Shown here in pieces: positions 57,966-64,000 of a stretch of DNA of 64,000 nucleotides. How positions within the stretch are numbered: position 1 is the stretch's first letter; each line of letters opens with the position of its first letter. The notes under the pieces are model-generated. The model made no database searches. It saw nothing but the letters and a program-made list of their open reading frames with translations, and was not told the DNA's origin. Source of the DNA: Whalleya microplaca (lineage: Eukaryota > Ascomycota > Sordariomycetes > Xylariales > Xylariaceae); NCBI GenBank assembly GCA_022497155.1, contig MU385775.1, positions 62,001-126,000 of the forward strand, given 5' to 3'. A program made the position numbers and the translations under genes.

Positions 57966-60065
57966 TTAGAAGAGGGCCAGGAAGGCGGCCGCGACGGCGG
58001 CCATGGCACCCGAGGCACCGGTCGCGATGGACGCGGCACCGGCGGTCACGACGCTAGGGTAAGCGGACGTGCTCGACGAGGCAGCGGGCTGCGAGGGGGT
58101 GGCGGTGGTGGCGCCAGTGGGGTAGCCGGGAGCGCTGCTGCCGGGGGCAGTAGAGCTGGCACCGTAGCTGGTCGACAGGGTGGGGACCTGGGACGTAGCA
58201 GGGTAGCTGCTGGTGGGAACAGGGAAGCTCGAAGCGGGGACTGAAGGAGCGGTACCAGGGAGACTGGTGGCGGGGGAAGATGGGCCCGGAGCGCTCTCGC
58301 TAGGGACACCGGCGGTTCCGCTAGTGGCCGTGTAAGGCGAAGAGACAGGGGCAGAAGTGGGAACGGACTGGCTCGGGCCCTCGGTGAAAGACGGGAGAGT
58401 CTCAGTGGGGGCAGTAGGAGCGGTGGTGGCCGGGGTAGACACGCTAGGAGCCGGGCCACTTGGGCCAGTTGGGCCAGTTGGGTAGGGAGTCTCGCGGGAA
58501 GAGACACCGTAAGAGGGCACAGCTGGGGCAGTCTCGCTAGGGATGGGCTGAGTCTCGCTGGTGGCAGGGCCACTGGGAGCAGGTCCACTGGGGTAAGGAG
58601 CACTCGGGGCAGGGCCGCTGGGGACAGGGGCAGACTCAGTCTCCTCGCAAGGAACCTCTACGGTGGTGGTGTGGCCAGTAGGGCAGTTAGGAACACCGGG
58701 AGCGCACGAAGTGATGGTGGAGACCAGAGTCGTGTACCGGGTGGAAGTGGTCGTGCCGGGAACGCTGGTGGTTCCGACAGGCTGGGTGTTCGAGGTCGAG
58801 GCCGGGGGAGTCGCCACAGGGAAAGTGGTAGAGTACGAGGGAGTTCCAGCGGGGACGGAAGGAGTCTCGGTCTCACACTCCTCAGTGGTGGTGGAGCTGA
58901 CGACCGAGGTCACGGGCTGAGTACCAGCGGTGGTGGTGACCTTGGAAGTCGATGGCTTCTCTCCAGAGGTGGAGTAGACCGGAGACGAAACCGGAGTGGT
59001 AGCGCTAGACACGGGCTGAGTGTTCGAGGTGGAAACGCCCGGTGTCGAAACAGGGACCGAGGTAGACTCGGTCTCGCAGTCCTCAGTGGTGGTGGTGCTG
59101 ACGACCGAAGTCGTGGGCTTCTCTCCAGAGGTAGAGTAGACCGAGGTAGTCGATGCCGACGAGACGGGGTAACTGGTCGTCGCGGGCGTGGTAGCAGGCG
59201 TAGTCGCGCTAGACACGGGCTGCGTGTTGGAGGTGGAGACAGGGACTGAGGTAGACTCAGTCTCGCACTCCTCGGTGGTTGTGCTCGAGACTACGACGGT
59301 AGAAGAAGAGCCAACCGGAGCCGTGTGGCTCGTGCTGATAACATAGCTGGAAGTCGCGGGCGTGCTAGCAGGCGTGGTGGCCGGCGTGGTAGCAGACACG
59401 GGCTGTGTGTTTGAGGTGGAAACACCCGGGGTCGAGACGGGGACTGACGTAGACTCAGTCTCACACTCCTCCGTGCTGGTCGAGATGGTGATGTAGCTCG
59501 ACGTGGTCGGGACAACCGACGTGGAGAAGGAGTAGACGGAAGTGCTGGAACCGACAGGGGCGGTCTCGCTGGTGCTCAGAACATATGTCGATGTCGTCGG
59601 CTTCTCAGCGCTGGTCGTGCTCACGGTCGGCTGGGGGGCCGAGGTGGAAGCGCCATAAGACGTGGTCTCCTCCTCGCACTCTTCCTCGCTGGTGGACGGC
59701 ACATAGGTAGAAGAAGAAACTGGAGCGGTCTCGCTGGTGCCAACAGCGGGAGTGGTAGCTGAGCTGGGTCCAGCCGGGCCTGTCGGGTAGCCGGCAGGGC
59801 CGCTGGGCGCGGGCGCAGGCACAGAGCTAACCGGGGCGGTCTCGCTGGTGCCAGCCGGGGGGCTGGGGGGAGGAGCCGGACCGGTTGGGTATCCTGCCGG
59901 GCCACTCGGGACAGCCGCGGCACTCGAGGTCACAGCAGGAGCTGACGGAGTCGGGTATTCGACGGTTGGGTAACCTCCCTCCTCCGAAGAACCAACGGGG
60001 TAGTTGGCTTGTGCGGCCGCCACAAACAGGGCGCCGGCACTGGTGTATTTCAACAGGCGAACCAT
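57966..60065 (-). CDS. GPI-anchored mucin-like cell wall protein
   Basis: 699 residues from the ATG at 60065. A signal peptide (MVRLLKYTSAGALFVAAAQA) precedes YPVGSSEEGGYPT; the body is almost entirely Ser/Thr/Pro. Imperfect repeats carry TTEECETESTSVPVST plus STSNTQPVS (five to six copies between about 58,780 and 59,720), so paired Cys-Glu motifs recur. A distinct block, TLVSTITSCAPGVPNCPTGH, matches the TVTSCAPxVxNCP motif of fungal wall proteins such as the clock-controlled CCG-6 type. The C terminus ends with a small-residue omega site region (ATGASGAM) and a hydrophobic tail (AAVAAAFLALF), indicating GPI attachment. Expected to be heavily O-glycosylated and surface-exposed. GC-rich and biased to C-ending codons, so probably well expressed. 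Repeat copy number may vary among strains. Confidence 0.88.
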   Translation of the reverse strand: MVRLLKYTSAGALFVAAAQANYPVGSSEEGGYPTVEYPTPSAPAVTSSAAAVPSGPAGYPTGPAPPPSPPAGTSETAPVSSVPAPAPSGPAGYPTGPAGPSSATTPAVGTSETAPVSSSTYVPSTSEEECEEETTSYGASTSAPQPTVSTTSAEKPTTSTYVLSTSETAPVGSSTSVYSFSTSVVPTTSSYITISTSTEECETESTSVPVSTPGVSTSNTQPVSATTPATTPASTPATSSYVISTSHTAPVGSSSTVVVSSTTTEECETESTSVPVSTSNTQPVSSATTPATTPATTSYPVSSASTTSVYSTSGEKPTTSVVSTTTTEDCETESTSVPVSTPGVSTSNTQPVSSATTPVSSPVYSTSGEKPSTSKVTTTAGTQPVTSVVSSTTTEECETETPSVPAGTPSYSTTFPVATPPASTSNTQPVGTTSVPGTTTSTRYTTLVSTITSCAPGVPNCPTGHTTTVEVPCEETESAPVPSGPAPSAPYPSGPAPSGPATSETQPIPSETAPAVPSYGVSSRETPYPTGPTGPSGPAPSVSTPATTAPTAPTETLPSFTEGPSQSVPTSAPVSSPYTATSGTAGVPSESAPGPSSPATSLPGTAPSVPASSFPVPTSSYPATSQVPTLSTSYGASSTAPGSSAPGYPTGATTATPSQPAASSSTSAYPSVVTAGAASIATGASGAMAAVAAAFLALF

Positions 60066-61730
60066 TTTCACCTTTCCCAATATTACTACTTCGAACAAGC
60101 GAATGACTGAAGTTAGACGATCCGAACGATTGGCAAGGCTCACAAGGCGGAACGAGAGCTACTTGGCGGAGGCACAATCTGGTGTGATAGAGATCTCAAG
60201 AGGACGGCCATGCTGGATGCGAGCTCTCTCTCTCTTTAATAAAGATATCTGGGGACTGAGCTATCGCACTATTCCGATGGCCTGGTAGGCCTGGCTGCCC
60301 GGGATTGTACGTCGTGTATCCTTCCAGTCCAGTTCTATCCATAGCAGTAGCAGGGATCGGATATGGTGCCCCTGGTCGCCAGGCCCATGTTCATCCCCAC
60401 TGGGATGGGATGATTCTTTCTCCATTCTGACTTCACGCGTGTTGACCTACAGGGGGAAATTGGTTCTACAGCAGTGTGGGAAGAAAACTTGGGCCTACCT
60501 CATTTGGCATGTCGTGTTGGCAGTCTTTGTCTCGATTCCGATCATCTAATTTCACTTGCATCTGTGCTATAGCATATGCAGTCTAGTATGAAGTCATTGG
60601 CGGAATCCCACTCAAAAGCATCGGTCGCTGCTCGTGTCCGCTGGACTATTGAGACTAACGTCCTTGGCTGCCATGGCTGGGCAGGCTTCCCCTCAGCAGG
60701 CTGGCAGGTTGGGAGAGACAGCCACACATCATCTCTCGATCATTGTTGCACTGGCGTGAATGGTCATGGTAATAATGAGAACGGCAGTGGGCAGACAACT
60801 TCGCCACGGGGGGATATCAAGTTCTGAGTGAAGACATTCATGCAAGGGGGGGCAGCCATGCAGTCATTGTGCCGCCAGACGTCACTCTTTTCTGGTTGCG
60901 GTGAGAGCGTAACGCTGGCAACCAAGCGTTACCAGCCCAGCGTCAACATCAACCTTCTCTGCCGCTGCCCCTCTACCCCTGAGACAGGCGGAACAGTTGT
61001 CAAGTTGTCATCGTCGGTTTGGGTACGATTTGTAATAAGACCCGCAGTATTGCGCCCCAGCTGGCGGGGAGTTTAAACCGAGCGCGGAAGTTGAGCGTCA
61101 ACGCATAGGCTACTGTACGGCTGAACTGTCAGCGGCCCACACGGGCCTAGTAATTGGTGCCTGTGGAGCGGGAACTGGCAGACTGGTCGAGCGCTAGACG
61201 ACCAATTCAAGATACGAGATCAACTGTGATGAGAAGAAAAAAAAAATTTCGATGTAGAATACATCATAACTGGATCGTCGTGGGCCTGCTATTGTGAAAA
61301 AACTTGAAAGTTCTACTTACTGTTCCTTTTTTGCTTTGATAGAACGTGATAGTATCGACTACTGCTAGTAGTAAGTAGAAAAAGGTTAAAAATGCGTCAA
61401 TATGAAGGATGCTGATCATGATTTCCGTTTCAAGCTAGTTATGATCGTCGTCTGAATGTCCTGGTTTTCCGGATGCTTAGCCGACAGCCTCATCGGCGTG
61501 TGGGTGACATAGTTGCAGCATTGTAACCCTCATGCCTGCAAGATTTTGTTCCTGGGTGGAGATCTAATTGGTTAATCTCCAGCTTCTTTGGGATACTGGT
61601 AAGCCCGTGAATATTAAATTGACTGAAACATCCTCGTATATTGAAATGTCTCTGATGCGTGGATGACTATTGAATATTCAATCAAATTCAATATTTTGGA
61701 GAGAAATTGTGCGCAAAGAACGTATGTTAA
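60066..61730. other. intergenic region
   Basis: 1.67 kb; promoter side of the leftward mucin gene. A CT run lies at 60223-60234. No coding signal or RNA gene. Confidence 0.6.
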
Positions 61731-62890
61731 TCAGCCGTCACGGAGAGCTTCACGGAGTCTAGTAATATCTTGATGTCGCGCTTTGCAGCAGCCACCCACT
61801 ACAACTGATCTCCAATAATGTTGACTTTGGGCATTCTTCACACAATCGGCAAGCTGGCGTTCCCACGAATGCTGGCATTCGCGTTCAGCCTCCATTAATA
61901 TGGTTTAATATGGTAGTAAAGTCACGCTGGCGGGGGCTATTAAAGGCTTCAACGGGCACTTACAACAGGGGCTTGGTGGCTTTCTGGAAGCTGCCACGAT
62001 TTAGTGGTTATGTCGTAGACTTCACCGTTGGTTCCATCAGGATAGAGAACAAGGCTCGGTCGAGATTGGAGTTGACCGGCGCTTGCCAGCCTAGAAACAG
62101 CAGTTTCATATGCCTGAAGCAATTCGGGGAGCTTTGCTACTTTCGTGCAGTTGATGCCGATTCCCCAGGGGATAATGTCGGAATAATTTGGGCTCAGGAG
62201 GGCGTCGATCACTTGATCAACAGAGCTACCGTCAGGGAGAATATAGTGATCCCCAGGGAAAACGCAGGATATCCAGTACGGAACATCTCCGTGCCGAAGG
62301 GATGAACCTTCCAACGGCGTCGACGGTGTACGGCCGAACAGCTTTCGAATGGCCTTTATCTCGTCTAATCTTGGTACCGTCTCGAAGCCAATGTAGGTGA
62401 CCCGAGGTTTTAGTCGGTCGATCTGATCGAATAAGCGGATACGATCGCGATGCCAATTGAGTAATTGTTCTGTCGAGTTGTGTTCATCATCGTACTTCCC
62501 GCTGTATTCCTCATTGGGGATCATGCAAGCCCCGTAAGGTCCCAGGCTGAGAGCCAGCTCTGCTGTCGGGGCCTTCACCTCCTCGGCAATAGACACGGCA
62601 AGCTCAAGAAAGGATGGTATCTTGGACCGGTCGATGCCCTCCGGATAGGCCAGAGTTTTAGTGCGCGAAAAGCTTTCAACAGAGACCTGGTAGGTGGCAG
62701 TAAGTAGGATATCGACGGGGACCTCGGCAAAGTCCTTCTGACAGGCACGAAGCGTGTCCGGGTCGGCCACCAGGAGGTGAGAGGACCATAGAGGGGTATT
62801 GTCGTCGAACTTGACGTCGTAATTGTCCGCTAGCGAAGTGCCCAGCCCCCCATCCAGGAGCCGAACAGGGGTAGTGCCGGTCGAGGCCAT
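61731..62890 (-). CDS. homocysteine S-methyltransferase
   Basis: Exons 62890-61964 and 61889-61731 give 361 residues; the 74-nt intron has GTAAGT and ends ATGGAG. It transfers a methyl group from S-methylmethionine or S-adenosylmethionine to homocysteine, making methionine (yeast Mht1/Sam4 type). The Pfam S-methyl_trans barrel is recognisable: LLDGGLGTSL at the N terminus, LLTATYQVSVESF, ELALSLGPYGACM, FETVPRLDEIKA, and the zinc ligands GINCTKV and VVGGCCKARHQDI, the last supplied only by exon 2. Length fits the fungal family. The start at 62890 places GGLGTS close to the N terminus as expected. Confidence 0.92.
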
Positions 62891-64000
62891 GGCCGGCAAG
62901 GTACGGAATGTCGTGTTGGAGAATTTCTCACGTTGCCAGGTCAAATAAGCTTAAGTTTCATTAGGGGTCAATCAATAATAAGTCCAGATCATCATGACCA
63001 TATACCTATATCGACAAGGCTGGGCTGGATGGACAGGGCTGATGGGCAGATGACAAAGATCAAACAAAAGAAGCAATTTGTTGTAAAGCTTGTGAAGAAG
63101 CTTATTATGATGATGATTATTATTAGGCATTGATGAGCTGTCAAAGGCCTGTCATGTCATGGAAGTCCTGGAAGCCATGGAAGCAAGTGGAGCCCCAGTC
63201 GGCAGTGTTGGACGATGCGGGGATAACGGAGCTTTTAACCTCCGAGCGTGGCTGGCCACCTTACCTGATTCGTCGATGTTGCCAGGCTGCCATGTGTGCG
63301 CTAAGCTCCGACTAGCGCATCCCAGTTCCGAGGATAGGCGTGATAACAGATAACGCGATAACACACGGCAACCTGGGAATACGAACCAGCTTCTATAGGC
63401 TCATAGTAGCCTAATAATAACTGACATTATTGACATGACTGACATTCTCTTTTGATATTACTAGCACTGAACCTTATTATTACCTAAGCTGCTGGCTGCT
63501 AACAGCTGTCAGGCCTGCCTAGGTGTCCTGTCCTGGGTGTCCCAGTGGCTTAACATGTACCTTACCCTTTTACAGCGCTGCTGTCTTATTCATTGGCATC
63601 GGCAACGCGGCAACGCGGCATTGCGGGAGTGCGGCACCCGCCATGCCTAAGGTACATTACTGCAAAGTGAGTTACGTAGTTTTGTAGGAATAGAAAGGAA
63701 ATGGGCAATGCAATTGGGCGCCGCCGCAGCACTGCCTACTTTTCCAACCTCTCAATAATTGTTTTTCTACCCTTGATTTTCTCTCAATCAATTGATTCAT
63801 TCAGACGTCGTCGCGCTCTTCTTCTGGCCTCCTTTTTTCCGTTTTCCGACCCTCGAGCCGCAGGAGGGCCAAGACCACCACATTGAGTTACCGCATTCTT
63901 TTTGTTTACTACGTGCTGTTGTTGTTACTTGCGTCAATTTGTCATTCTGTCATTTTGCATTCGCCTTGTGGGACCTCCCAAGCTTTCTGCCCCTCGAACC
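62891..64000. other. intergenic region, right edge
   Basis: 1.1 kb with AT-rich TATTAT runs (about 63100-63125) and a GGCAACGCGGCAACGCGGCA short repeat near 63600. Short frames here lack coding features. The pyrimidine-rich 63720-63860 stretch could be a 5' leader of a gene beyond the window. Confidence 0.5.

Noticed and set aside
58671..59249. Long plus-strand frame rich in Gly/Arg/Ser
   Set aside because: It is the antisense of the GC-rich repetitive mucin gene and has no start context or domain.
1..64000. tRNA or rRNA genes
   Set aside because: A visual scan for T-loop (GGTTCGAAT-like) and acceptor-stem pairing found no convincing tRNA, and no rRNA-like sequence. A tRNAscan run would be decisive.

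Overview
This 64 kb window is nuclear DNA of a filamentous ascomycete (Pezizomycotina). The signs are genes with several short GT-AG introns and CTAAC/CTRAY branch sites, typical fungal families (NatB auxiliary subunit, COX23, ILM1, tannase-type esterase, Dal5-like MFS carrier, DUF3716, DUF3237, AA1-like secreted protein, GPI mucin), and a ~10 kb AT-rich island whose repeats carry C-to-T/G-to-A damage typical of repeat-induced point mutation (RIP). The species cannot be named from sequence alone. Exon structures were assembled by hand from splice motifs and frame continuity.

Layout. 0.5-10.7 kb is a housekeeping block: geranylgeranyltransferase-I beta (-), ILM1-family protein (+, head to head with it), the NatB subunit NAA25/MDM20 (-, 9 exons, unusually long first intron) and the tiny four-exon gene COX23 (-). 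10.7-16.4 kb is gene-poor and holds one membrane protein gene with a GC-AG intron. 16.4-18.4 kb is an intact eight-exon kinase-like gene with an acidic repetitive tail, and its last codons run into a dispersed repeat. 18.5-28.7 kb is the RIP island. It holds two families of short LTR retrotransposons, A (LTR 244/253 bp, gag-like remnant) and B (LTR 298 bp), nested reciprocally: A1 lies inside B1, and B2 lies inside A2. Matching LTR lengths and target-site duplications support all four. Inverted arms of an older repeat (C) flank B1.

29.7-37.2 kb carries secretion and uptake genes: a tannase/feruloyl esterase (-), an MFS anion symporter (-) and a small secreted AA1-like protein (+). 38.7-42.1 kb is a 1,075-residue protein combining a C2H2 finger, a DUF3716 zinc module and a C-terminal cupin-like domain. 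44.3-48 kb looks decayed: a short DUF3237-like gene, a hAT-type MITE with 8-bp duplications, a frameshifted SDR gene and a truncated GMC oxidoreductase fragment. 48.5-53.4 kb holds an APH/kinase-like protein with a long disordered tail and a SAM methyltransferase. 53.4-58 kb is a long gene-free stretch. 58-62.9 kb has a GPI-anchored mucin-like wall protein and a homocysteine S-methyltransferase.

No operon-like or clustered secondary-metabolite pathway is evident. The genes are largely independent. The most distinctive parts are the reciprocally nested, RIP-killed LTR elements next to an apparently healthy kinase-like gene, and the zinc-finger/DUF3716/cupin protein.
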